Below, piece by piece: positions 29,423-37,110 of a stretch of DNA of 64,000 nt (position 1 is the first letter of the stretch; each line of letters starts with the position of its first letter). The position numbers and the translations under genes were made by a program. A model generated the notes under the pieces. The model saw nothing but the letters and a program-made list of their open reading frames with translations. It had not been told where the DNA came from and did no database searches. Location of the stretch: assembly GCA_034522075.1 (NCBI GenBank), contig JAXHLO010000014.1, positions 1 through 64,000 of the forward strand. Direction: 5' to 3'. Source of the DNA: UBA7803 sp034522075 (lineage in GTDB: Bacteria > Pseudomonadota > Gammaproteobacteria > Pseudomonadales > Azotimanducaceae).

Positions 29423-30342
29423 AGTTGCAGCTTCCCGAAATCGATTTCATGGGCAAGCGCCGGATCGCTGCGGTGGTGTCCGTGGTGTTCGTGGTGGCGG
29501 CGCTGGTGGATATTCTGGTGGAAGGCCTGGAGCTGGGCCTGGATTTCACCGGCGGAACCCTGGTGGAGGTGCAGTTCCCGGAACCGCGGGATCCGGCCGA
29601 GGTACGCCAGTACCTGGCAGGCGTCGGCTTCGAAGGCGGCACCGTGCAGTATTTCGGCAGCGAGCGCGACCTGCTGGTGCGCATGCCGCCCCAGGCGGGC
29701 ACCGAGCAGGCCCAGATGGGTGATCAGATCCTCGCGGCCCTCCGGGAACTGGATTCGGACGTCACCCTCATGCAGTCGAACTACGTCGGGCCGGCGGTGG
29801 GCGAGGAACTGCGCAACGACGCCGGCCTGGCTCTGATCACGGCGCTGGGCGTCGTCATGCTGTATATCCTGTTCCGCTTCACCAAACAGTTCGCGGTGGG
29901 CGCGGTGGCGGCTCTGGTCCACGACGTGATCGTGGTGATCGGCTGTTTTTCGTTTTTCCACTGGACTTTCGATCTGTCCGTGCTGGCAGCGGTGCTGGCC
30001 GTGGTGGGTTATTCGCTGAACGATACGATCGTGGTGTCCGATCGCGTTCGGGAAAACTTCCGCAATCTGCGCCGGGCGACGCCCATCGACGTGATCAACC
30101 GCTCGTTGAATCAAATTCTGGGCCGAACGCTGATCACGTCTTTGACCACGCTGCTGGTGCTGCTGGCCCTGCTCATTGCCGGCGGCGAGACCATCCGCGG
30201 CTTCGCCCTGGCGCTGACCATCGGCGTGGTGGTGGGTACCTATTCATCGATCTATGTGGCCGCCAACGTATTGCTCGGGCTGAAGGTCAGCCGCGAAGAT
30301 CTGCTGATTCCGGAAAAGGAAGGCGAGGCGGAAAATCCTTAG
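29419..30342 (+). CDS. secF: Protein translocase subunit SecF
   Basis: Partner of SecD, 307 residues, six membrane spans. N-terminus DFMGKRRIAAVVSVV; family motif LGLDFTGGTLVEVQFP; later VGPAVGEELRNDAG, AVVGYSLNDTIVVSDRVREN and LNQILGRTLITSLTTLLV. The ATG overlaps the secD stop by four bases (ATGA). It is convergent with suhB seven bases downstream. Confidence 0.96.
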   Translation: MKLQLPEIDFMGKRRIAAVVSVVFVVAALVDILVEGLELGLDFTGGTLVEVQFPEPRDPAEVRQYLAGVGFEGGTVQYFGSERDLLVRMPPQAGTEQAQMGDQILAALRELDSDVTLMQSNYVGPAVGEELRNDAGLALITALGVVMLYILFRFTKQFAVGAVAALVHDVIVVIGCFSFFHWTFDLSVLAAVLAVVGYSLNDTIVVSDRVRENFRNLRRATPIDVINRSLNQILGRTLITSLTTLLVLLALLIAGGETIRGFALALTIGVVVGTYSSIYVAANVLLGLKVSREDLLIPEKEGEAENP

Positions 30343-30348
30343 CGTGTG

Positions 30349-31167
30349 CTAGCGCAGATCGGCGGTCAGATGCGGCCGCAGGTGCTGCACCATCAGTTTG
30401 AAGATCTTGGCGTTGGCCGCAACGATGTGGCCCTTGCGCATGAACTCGTCGCCCCCTGACGGCTCGCCCACGAAGCCGCCGGCCTCGCGCACCAGCACCG
30501 CGCCGGCGGCAATGTCCCACGGCGACAGCGAAAACTCCCAGAAACCGTCCATGCGCCCGGCAGCCACGTAGGCCAGATCGAGCGCCGCCGAGCCGGCGCG
30601 GCGGATGCCGCGGCAGGTGGCGGTGAATTCCTTGAGCATATCCATGTAGGCGTCCAGGTGCGGCTTGATGGCCCCCGGCGGAATGCCCGTGCAGAGCACG
30701 GCTTCCTGCAGCCGCGTGGTGGCGCTGACGCGGATGCGCTTGCCGTTGAGCTGCGCGCCGTGGCCGCGCGAGGCGGAGAAGACCTCGTTGCGCAACGGGT
30801 CGAAGATCAAGCCGTGTTCCAGGCGCCGCTCGTGCTGCAGGGCGATGGATACGCAGAAGTGGGGAATGCCCTGCAGATAGTTGGTGGTGCCGTCCAGCGG
30901 GTCGATGATCCAGGTGAATTCGCTATCGCCGCCGGCGCTGCTGCCGCTGTAGGCAACGCCGTTTTCTTCACCGAGGATGCCGTGCTCCGGATAGGCCTTG
31001 TGCAGCACGTCGATGATGGCGGCTTCCGCCTCGCGGTCCACGTTGGAAACGAAATCGTTGTGCTGCTTTTCCTGCACGTCCAGCGATTCCAGGCGGTCCA
31101 TGGCGCGCAGCATGATCTGCCCGGCCTGGCGCGCGGCGCGCAGTGCGATATTGACCATCGGTTGCAT
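30349..31167 (-). CDS. suhB: Inositol-1-monophosphatase (SuhB)
   Basis: Mg-dependent phosphatase that in gammaproteobacteria also joins the rrn antitermination complex. 272 residues. Motifs: FVSNVDREAEAAI, GILGEENG (metal-binding Glu), IIDPLDGTTNYLQG (metal-binding Asp pair) and the C-terminal SLSPWDIAAGAVLVREAGG. Start at 31167 chosen by alignment to the family N-terminus (MVNIALRAARQAG a few residues in); ATG 31158 is equally possible. Divergent from trmJ with 62 bases between. Confidence 0.94.
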   Translation of the reverse strand: MQPMVNIALRAARQAGQIMLRAMDRLESLDVQEKQHNDFVSNVDREAEAAIIDVLHKAYPEHGILGEENGVAYSGSSAGGDSEFTWIIDPLDGTTNYLQGIPHFCVSIALQHERRLEHGLIFDPLRNEVFSASRGHGAQLNGKRIRVSATTRLQEAVLCTGIPPGAIKPHLDAYMDMLKEFTATCRGIRRAGSAALDLAYVAAGRMDGFWEFSLSPWDIAAGAVLVREAGGFVGEPSGGDEFMRKGHIVAANAKIFKLMVQHLRPHLTADLR

Positions 31168-31229
31168 GGACTGGCGGTTCCCGGAATTGCAGGCGGGGTA
31201 CACTAGCAGCATCAGGCAGCAGGTGAACA

Positions 31230-31952
31230 GTGACGGACGAAAGGTTTCAACGAATTCGCATGGTGCTGGTGGAGCCGAGCCACCCCGGCAACATCGGCGG
31301 GGCGGCCCGGGCCCTGAAGACCATGGGGCTGTCGCAGCTCGCCGTGGTGAACCCGCAGCGTTTCCCGGATCCCCAGGCGGAATGGCGGGCGGCGGGGGCT
31401 CAGGACGTGCTGCAGGCGGTGCAGGTCTTCCACAGTGTGGAGGATGCCATTGCCGACTGTCACTGGGTGGTGGGCACCAGTACGCGGTCGCGCCGCATTC
31501 CGTGGCCGCTCAAGGCGGCCGACGCGGTGGCCGCCGACATTCTGGCGCAGCCGCTCGAGACCCGGGTGGCGGTGCTGTTCGGCCGCGAGACCAATGGCCT
31601 GTCCAATGACGAGCTGCAGTTGTGTCATTGCCACCTGCAGATTCCGGCGAATCCGGATTATCCATCGCTGAATCTGGCCATGGCGGTGCAGGTGGTGTGC
31701 TACGAGCTGTTCAAACAGGCCGGCTCGGTGACGCCGGCGGCTGCCTGGGATCATCCGCCGGCCAGCGCCGCTGAACTGCAGGGATTCATGACCCACCTGG
31801 AAGCCGTCCTCGTGCGCGCCGGTTTTCTTAATCCGCGCAATCCCGGTCAGACCATGACCCGCCTGCGGCGGCTGTTCACCCGGGCCGGCATGGACGAAAA
31901 GGAAGTGCAGATGCTGCGCGGTGTGCTCAAGGAACTGGATCCGGGAGAATAG
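31230..31952 (+). CDS. trmJ: tRNA (cytidine/uridine-32-2'-O)-methyltransferase TrmJ
   Basis: SPOUT-fold methyltransferase, 240 residues. Motifs: RIRMVLVEPSHPGNIGGAAR at the N-terminus, VAVLFGRETNGLSNDEL and LNLAMAVQVVCYEL, which form the SAM-binding knot. GTG start at 31230; neighbours suhB and iscR are the standard context. Its TAG stop at 31950-31952 lies inside the iscR operator. Confidence 0.94.
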   Translation: MTDERFQRIRMVLVEPSHPGNIGGAARALKTMGLSQLAVVNPQRFPDPQAEWRAAGAQDVLQAVQVFHSVEDAIADCHWVVGTSTRSRRIPWPLKAADAVAADILAQPLETRVAVLFGRETNGLSNDELQLCHCHLQIPANPDYPSLNLAMAVQVVCYELFKQAGSVTPAAAWDHPPASAAELQGFMTHLEAVLVRAGFLNPRNPGQTMTRLRRLFTRAGMDEKEVQMLRGVLKELDPGE

Positions 31953-31981
31953 TGGACCAAATTACTCGGGTATTGCATACT
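31949..31981 (+). promoter_or_regulatory. IscR type 1 operator and iscR promoter
   Basis: The 25 bases at 31949-31973 (left end ATAGTGGACC, right end ACTCGGGTAT) match the E. coli IscR type 1 consensus, as I remember it, at 22 of 25 positions. The site covers a -35-like TGGACC (31953-31958); a -10-like CATACT (31976-31981) follows after 17 bases. Repression of iscR by [2Fe-2S]-IscR is expected. The -10 ends seven bases before the iscR ATG, and the trmJ stop codon is part of the operator. Confidence 0.75.
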
Positions 31982-31988
31982 GTCGGTC

Positions 31989-32447
31989 ATGCGACTCACC
32001 ACCAAAGGCCGCTACGCCGTGACAGCCATGCTCGACATCGCCCTGCACTGCGACGGCGGGCCGGTGAGCGTGGCCGAGGTGGCGGAACGTCAGGCCATCT
32101 CCAGTGCCTATCTCGAGCAACTGTTCAGCAAGCTTAAACGCGCCGGCCTGCTGCGCAGTGTGCGCGGCCCCGGGGGCGGCTACGAACTGGCCGTCGGTCC
32201 GGCCGAGGTGAATGTTTCCCACATCATTACCGCGGTGGGTGAGGGCGTCGACGCCACGCGCTGCAAGGGCACCGCCGACTGCCAGGAGGGTGCCACCTGC
32301 CTGACCCACGAGTTGTGGACGGCGTTGTCCAGTCGTATCAACGAGTTTCTTGCCGGGATCACCCTGGAAGACCTGGTGGCGCAGCGCGAAGTGCGCGATG
32401 TGGCCAGCCGCCAGGACTCCCAACTCATTGCCGCACGGATGTTGTAG
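31989..32447 (+). CDS. iscR: Iron-sulfur cluster regulator IscR
   Basis: Rrf2-family repressor that senses Fe-S status through a [2Fe-2S] cluster. 152 residues. N-terminus MRLTTKGRYAVTAMLDIALH and wing region YLEQLFSKLKRAGLLRSVRG are canonical. Cluster ligands Cys92, Cys98 and Cys104 are all present in RCKGTADCQEGATC, followed by His107. No Shine-Dalgarno is visible, and the likely transcription start falls at or next to the ATG, so the mRNA may be leaderless. iscS follows 28 bases later. Confidence 0.96.
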   Translation: MRLTTKGRYAVTAMLDIALHCDGGPVSVAEVAERQAISSAYLEQLFSKLKRAGLLRSVRGPGGGYELAVGPAEVNVSHIITAVGEGVDATRCKGTADCQEGATCLTHELWTALSSRINEFLAGITLEDLVAQREVRDVASRQDSQLIAARML

Positions 32448-32475
32448 CCGTCAGCGCGGCAAGGACGATACGGCC

Positions 32476-33642
32476 ATGGTGAAAGCAGTTTATCTCGACT
32501 ACGCAGCGACCACGCCCGTCGACCCGCGGGTCGCTCAGAAGATGAGTGCCTGCCTGCTGGTGGAGGGAAATTTCGGCAATCCGGCGTCGCGTTCCCACGT
32601 GTTCGGCTGGCAGGCGGAAGAGGCGGTGGAAGAGGCGCGCGCCAAGGTCGCCAGGCTCATCAATGCCGACCCGCGGGAGATCGTCTGGACCTCCGGGGCC
32701 ACCGAGTCGGACAATCTGGCCATCAAAGGTCTGGCTGAGGGCGCCGCACGCCGCCACATCGTCACCAGCAGCATCGAACACAAGGCCGTGCTCGATACCT
32801 GCGCTTATCTCGAGACCCGCGGTTTCGCAGTCACCTATCTGAATCCGGGCGCCGACGGCATCGTCACGCCGGAGCAGGTGGCAGCAGCCCTGCGCGACGA
32901 CACCCTGGTCGTGTCGATCATGCACGCCAACAACGAGATCGGCGTCGTCAACGATATCGCCGCCATCGGCGCGGTGTGCCGCAAGGCCGGGGTACTGTTT
33001 CACGTGGATGCCGCGCAGAGCGCCGGCAAGCTGGCCATCGACATGGCGGATCTGCCGGTGGATCTGCTGTCGATGTCGGCCCACAAAATGTACGGCCCCA
33101 AGGGCATGGGCGCCCTGTACGTGCGCCGTGAACCGCCGGTGAAGCTCACCCCCATGATCCACGGCGGCGGTCACGAGCGCGGCATGCGCTCCGGCACCCT
33201 GGCGACCCATCAGATCGTCGGCATGGGTGAGGCCTGTGCCATCATGCAGCGCGAGATGGAGAGCGAAAACGCGCGCATTCTCGGCCTGCGCAACCGGCTG
33301 CTGGCCCATCTGCTGCAGGTGCCCGGGGCAGCGCTGCACGGCGACCGCGAGCGGCGCCTGCCCGGGCTCATCAACGTCTCATTCGCCGGCGTGGACGGCG
33401 AAACCCTGCTCATGGCCCTGGACGACCTCGCGGTCTCCACCGGCTCGGCGTGTACCTCGGCCAGCGTGGAGCCGTCCTATGTGCTGCGCGCCCTGGGTGT
33501 CCCGGACGATGTGGCTCACGCCTCCTTGCGCTTCACCGTCGGGCGCTATACCACCGAAAAAGACGTGGACTACGCCGGCAGCCGGGTGGCCGACGTCGTA
33601 ACCACCCTGCGCGCCAGGAACCCTGTAGGAGCGGTCTCCTGA
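32476..33642 (+). CDS. iscS: Cysteine desulfurase IscS, C-terminal tail replaced
   Basis: PLP enzyme releasing sulfur from cysteine for Fe-S clusters and tRNA thiolation. 388 residues against about 404 in E. coli. Start MVKAVYLDYAATTPVD; PLP Lys in SAHKMYGPKG; catalytic loop Cys in GSACTSASVEPSYVL. After LRFTVGRYTTEKDVDY the family's usual C-terminus (the segment that contacts IscU) is missing: the protein ends TLRARNPVGAVS, where PVGAVS is encoded by a REP-like repeat. iscU, iscA, hscB, hscA and fdx do not follow; ndk comes next. Activity of the core enzyme is expected; IscU interaction is doubtful. Confidence 0.92.
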   Translation: MVKAVYLDYAATTPVDPRVAQKMSACLLVEGNFGNPASRSHVFGWQAEEAVEEARAKVARLINADPREIVWTSGATESDNLAIKGLAEGAARRHIVTSSIEHKAVLDTCAYLETRGFAVTYLNPGADGIVTPEQVAAALRDDTLVVSIMHANNEIGVVNDIAAIGAVCRKAGVLFHVDAAQSAGKLAIDMADLPVDLLSMSAHKMYGPKGMGALYVRREPPVKLTPMIHGGGHERGMRSGTLATHQIVGMGEACAIMQREMESENARILGLRNRLLAHLLQVPGAALHGDRERRLPGLINVSFAGVDGETLLMALDDLAVSTGSACTSASVEPSYVLRALGVPDDVAHASLRFTVGRYTTEKDVDYAGSRVADVVTTLRARNPVGAVS

Positions 33643-33648
33643 CCGCGA
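33624..33648. repeat. REP-like element forming the 3' end of iscS
   Basis: GTAGGAGC (33624-33631) leads into the perfect inverted repeat GCGGTC/GACCGC (33631-33636 and 33641-33646) with a TCCT loop. The iscS stop codon is inside the loop and right arm. The head sequence is shared with the element at 23743. Confidence 0.55.
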
Positions 33649-33682
33649 TCCCTCCCCGATCCACCCCACCCCACAAATTCGT

Positions 33683-33709
33683 TTGATCTGCACCCCAAAC
33701 GCGTATAAT
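33683..33709 (+). promoter_or_regulatory. Candidate sigma-70 promoter of ndk
   Basis: TTGATC (33683-33688) and a perfect TATAAT (33704-33709) are separated by 15 bases. About 95 bases of AT-richer leader follow before the ndk ATG. The rest of the 161-base iscS-ndk gap shows no gene. Confidence 0.6.
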
Positions 33710-33803
33710 ACGCGGCCGCTGTTTTGCGGCATTTCTTGTAAATTCAAATAGATACGAGCGGTTCACGAAATCGCGGTTCGGACTCATCAACGCGGAGACA
33801 CTC

Positions 33804-34232
33804 ATGGCAACGGAGCGGACCTTTTCCATCATCAAGCCCGACGCAGTGGCAAGAAACCTGATCGGTCAAATCCTGACCCGGTTCGAGAACAATGGGCTGC
33901 GCATCGTGGCGGCGCGTATGTTGCACATGAGCGAGGCCCAGGCGCGAGATTTCTACGCCGAACACGACGGCAAACCCTTCTTCAACGACCTGGTCGCCTA
34001 CATGACCTCCGGGCCGGTGCTGGTTCAGGTGCTCGAAGGCGAAGATGCCATTGCGGTGAATCGGCGGCTGATGGGGGCTACCAACCCCAAAGACGCTGAG
34101 CCAGGTACCATACGGGCTGACTTCGCCGAGTCGTTGGAGGCCAATGCCGTGCACGGCTCAGATTCGCCGGCTTCGGCGGAGCGTGAGATCGCCTGTTTTT
34201 TCAAAGCGGAGGACATCTGTCCGCGAGGATGA
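33804..34232 (+). CDS. ndk: Nucleoside diphosphate kinase
   Basis: Balances (d)NTP pools by phosphate transfer through a phosphohistidine. 142 residues. TFSIIKPDAVARN at the N-terminus, MGATNPKDAEPGTIRADF, and the active-site His in NAVHGSDSPASAEREI. GGAG precedes the ATG. The stop overlaps the rlmN start as ATGA. In related genomes ndk follows the isc operon, which is true here except for the missing isc genes. Confidence 0.97.
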   Translation: MATERTFSIIKPDAVARNLIGQILTRFENNGLRIVAARMLHMSEAQARDFYAEHDGKPFFNDLVAYMTSGPVLVQVLEGEDAIAVNRRLMGATNPKDAEPGTIRADFAESLEANAVHGSDSPASAEREIACFFKAEDICPRG

Positions 34233-35407
34233 CCGTGACCAGCAGCAACGATGAGGTTCGTCCGAAGGTTCGGCCGGAGGCACAGAGAGTAAATCTGTTC
34301 TCTCTGTCGCGCCCGCAGATGGAGCAGTTTTTCGTCGACCATGGCGAGAAAGCCTTCCGCGCGCGGCAGATCATGAAATGGGTTTATCACCAGGGCGTGC
34401 TGGATTTCGACGCCATGACGGATCTGTCGAAGCGCCAGCGCACCACCCTCACGGAGATGGCGTATCTCGGTCTGCCCGAGGTGGTAGCGCGTCACGAATC
34501 CCGCGACGGCACCATCAAATGGATCGTCCGCGTGGCCAACGGCAACTGCGTGGAAACCGTGCTGATTCCCGACCGCGGGCGCAATACGCTGTGCGTGTCG
34601 TCGCAGGTGGGCTGCATGCTCGACTGCAGTTTCTGTTCCACCGGCAAGCAGGGATTCAACGGCAATCTGGATACGTCGGACATCATCGGTCAGGTGTGGC
34701 TGGCCGACCGGGAACTGCGTGCGCGGGACACCTCGGGGGAGCCGCCGGGCAGCACATTGACCAACTGCGTCACCAACGTGGTGCTCATGGGCATGGGCGA
34801 GCCACTGCTGAATTTCGACAACGTGGTGGCCGCCACCGAACTGATGATGGACGACCTGGCGTTCGGCATTTCCAAGCGCCGGGTCACCATCAGCACCGCC
34901 GGTGTGGTACCGGCCATTTACCGGCTCGCGGAAATCTCCGATGTGTCGCTGGCCATTTCCCTGCACGCTCCGGACGACACTCTGCGCGACCAGCTCGTGC
35001 CGTTGAACCGCAAGCATTGCATCGACGATCTGCTCGCGGCCTGCCGGCATTATGTGGAAGGCCTGGGGGAACGGCGCTCGCTGACCATGGAATACACGCT
35101 GCTCAAGGGCGTCAATGACAGCCCCGAGCAGGCCCGGGCGCTGGCCCGCCTGCTGCGCGGCGTACGTTGCAAGATCAATCTGATACCCTTCAATCCGTTT
35201 CCGGCATCCGGCTACGAGCGGCCCGAGGAGGGCGCGGTACGCGAATTCCAGACCGTGCTGATGAATGCCGGCTATGCGACCATGCTGCGCACGACGCGCG
35301 GTGAGGATATCGATGCGGCCTGCGGTCAGCTGGTGGGCCAGGTGCAGGACCGGACCCGGCGTCAGCAACGCTACATCGCCCGCCGCAAAGCCCAGGAGGT
35401 TGCATGA
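34229..35407 (+). CDS. rlmN: Dual-specificity RNA methyltransferase RlmN
   Basis: Radical-SAM enzyme making 2-methyladenosine at A2503 of 23S rRNA and A37 of tRNA. 392 residues. The cluster motif CMLDCSFC (about residues 129-136) gives the CX3CX2C ligands. Also seen: NVVLMGMGEPLLNFDNV, RVTISTAGVVPAIYRL, KINLIPFNPFPASGYERP and a C-terminal catalytic Cys in DIDAACGQL. Overlaps ndk by four bases and pilF by four. Confidence 0.96.
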   Translation: MTVTSSNDEVRPKVRPEAQRVNLFSLSRPQMEQFFVDHGEKAFRARQIMKWVYHQGVLDFDAMTDLSKRQRTTLTEMAYLGLPEVVARHESRDGTIKWIVRVANGNCVETVLIPDRGRNTLCVSSQVGCMLDCSFCSTGKQGFNGNLDTSDIIGQVWLADRELRARDTSGEPPGSTLTNCVTNVVLMGMGEPLLNFDNVVAATELMMDDLAFGISKRRVTISTAGVVPAIYRLAEISDVSLAISLHAPDDTLRDQLVPLNRKHCIDDLLAACRHYVEGLGERRSLTMEYTLLKGVNDSPEQARALARLLRGVRCKINLIPFNPFPASGYERPEEGAVREFQTVLMNAGYATMLRTTRGEDIDAACGQLVGQVQDRTRRQQRYIARRKAQEVA

Positions 35408-36153
35408 GCCGAATGCCGTGGATGCTTTTGTGCCTGGCGCTTCTGGGCGGATGCGTCACTGAATCGACCAATCAGCGTGAGCCGGCACCGAGGGGCGAGC
35501 AGCTCAAGGCGCACCTGGACCTGGCCCGCGGATATCTGGAACGGCGTGACTGGAACCGGGCCCGCGATCCGTTGCAACGTGCCCTCGACATCGATCCGCG
35601 CTCGGCGGACGCTCATGTTCTCATGGCGGTACTGCACCAGGCGCAGGACGAACCGGAGCATGCCGAGGCGTCGTACCGGCAAGCCCTGCGATACGATCCG
35701 CAGCATTCCATGGCGCTCAACAATTACGGGTCGTTTCTGTACTCCCAGGGGCGCTATGAGGAAGCCCTGGAGCCGATGCGCAAGGTAGTCCGGGATACCT
35801 CCTATCGGGGGCGGGCTCAAGCTCACGAGAACCTGGGTCTGGCAGAGTTGAAGGTGGGCAACGTGGAGCGGGCGCAGGCGGCGTTCGAGCGCGCCCTGTC
35901 GTTCAATACCGTGCAGCCGCGCAGCGCCCTGGAGCTGGCCTTCCTCGCCTTCGAACGGGGCGACATCGCCGATGCCGGCCGCTATTACGACATCTATCGC
36001 CAGCGTGCCCGGCAGACGCCGCGCAGTCTGTGCCTGGGTCTGCGCCTCGCCCGGGCCACCGGCGATGCCGACCAGCGGGCCAGCTACGAGATCGCGTTGC
36101 GCAACATGTTCCCGGACTCCGCAGAAGCCCGGCGGTGTATGCAAGAGAACTGA
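35404..36153 (+). CDS. pilF: Type IV pilus biogenesis/stability lipoprotein PilF (PilW)
   Basis: TPR lipoprotein that assists PilQ secretin assembly. 249 residues. Lipobox LALLGGCVT; then about five TPR units (RGYLERRDWNRARDPLQRAL, YGSFLYSQGRYEEALEPMRK, LGLAELKVGNVERAQAAFER). Lies between rlmN and rodZ, as expected. Only the pilotin is in view, so the presence of type IV pili is not shown by this window. Confidence 0.9.
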   Translation: MSRMPWMLLCLALLGGCVTESTNQREPAPRGEQLKAHLDLARGYLERRDWNRARDPLQRALDIDPRSADAHVLMAVLHQAQDEPEHAEASYRQALRYDPQHSMALNNYGSFLYSQGRYEEALEPMRKVVRDTSYRGRAQAHENLGLAELKVGNVERAQAAFERALSFNTVQPRSALELAFLAFERGDIADAGRYYDIYRQRARQTPRSLCLGLRLARATGDADQRASYEIALRNMFPDSAEARRCMQEN

Positions 36154-36175
36154 GTATGTGCAGCAGGGGCACAGC

Positions 36176-37108
36176 GTGAATCAGGCGGATGTCAGCCGCC
36201 CCGGCAGCGTCCTGCGGGCTGAGCGGGAAAGCCTGGGCGTGTCGGTGCGCGAGGTTGCCGAGACGCTCAACCTGTCCATTACCATGGTCAATGCCATCGA
36301 GGCCGACGATCTGGACAGTCTGCCGGGTGCCGTGTTCGCGCGCGGTTACGTACGGGCCTATGCACGCCTGCTGGAGCTCGACCCGGACCCGCTGCTGCGC
36401 CACTACCCGCAAGCCGAGGGGCCGTTGCCGGACACCGATACGCCCACCGAGGCGCCGATCTGGGAATGGATCCGGCGCCGGCCGCTGCTGGTGCTCGGCG
36501 GTGCCGGCGGTCTGCTGGTGTCATTGCTGGTTGTCATGGTTGCATTGCTGTGGCCCGGCGCAGAGGACGACTCTGTGGAACTTGCCGGCGGCCGGGTACC
36601 CGCCAGCGAGTCGGCGATGACGGACACTGTCGAACGGCGCTTCGACGATCAGGCAGCGCTGACGGCCGACGCGGGGCTGGCGCAGCGCCGCGCTGAGGAG
36701 CCGGTGGCGCCGGCGCCGCAGAGCGCCGCCGCGCCGGCGGCGGATCCTGCAGCGTTGCCCGCAGAGACGGCGCAAGACCGCGAGGCGACGATCGATGCCG
36801 CAACGCCGGCGGTTGCCGAGGCCGCAGACGAGGCAGGCGCCGCGGTGCAACGCCTGACGGCCGGCGGCGACGACCGGCTGACCTTCCGCTTTCGCGACGA
36901 CTGCTGGCTGGAGGTGCGCCGCAGCGACGGCGAAAGCCTGTACAGCGATTTGAGTCGTGCGGGCTCGCAGTTGGAGCTGGTCGGCGAGGGGCCATTCCGC
37001 ATATTGCTGGGCTATGCCCCGGGCGTGCGGCTCACCTTCAATGGTGAGCCGGTGCCGCTGGCGCCGCGCACGCGCAACAACGTCGCCACCCTGGTTCTGG
37101 GACAGTAG
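36176..37108 (+). CDS. rodZ: Cytoskeleton protein RodZ
   Basis: Bitopic membrane protein linking MreB to the wall machinery. 310 residues: N-terminal Cro/C1-type helix-turn-helix (LRAERESLGVSVREVAETLN), one membrane span (PLLVLGGAGGLLVSLLVVMV, about residues 103-122), a long Ala/Pro/Glu-rich periplasmic linker, and a C-terminal DUF4115 domain (FRFRDDCWLEVRRSDGESLY, PLAPRTRNNVATLVLG). GTG 36176 is taken as start because AGGGG lies about eight bases upstream; GTG 36158 is an alternative. ispG, usually next, is absent; hisS starts two bases after the stop. Confidence 0.9.
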   Translation: MNQADVSRPGSVLRAERESLGVSVREVAETLNLSITMVNAIEADDLDSLPGAVFARGYVRAYARLLELDPDPLLRHYPQAEGPLPDTDTPTEAPIWEWIRRRPLLVLGGAGGLLVSLLVVMVALLWPGAEDDSVELAGGRVPASESAMTDTVERRFDDQAALTADAGLAQRRAEEPVAPAPQSAAAPAADPAALPAETAQDREATIDAATPAVAEAADEAGAAVQRLTAGGDDRLTFRFRDDCWLEVRRSDGESLYSDLSRAGSQLELVGEGPFRILLGYAPGVRLTFNGEPVPLAPRTRNNVATLVLGQ

Positions 37109-37110
37109 TC

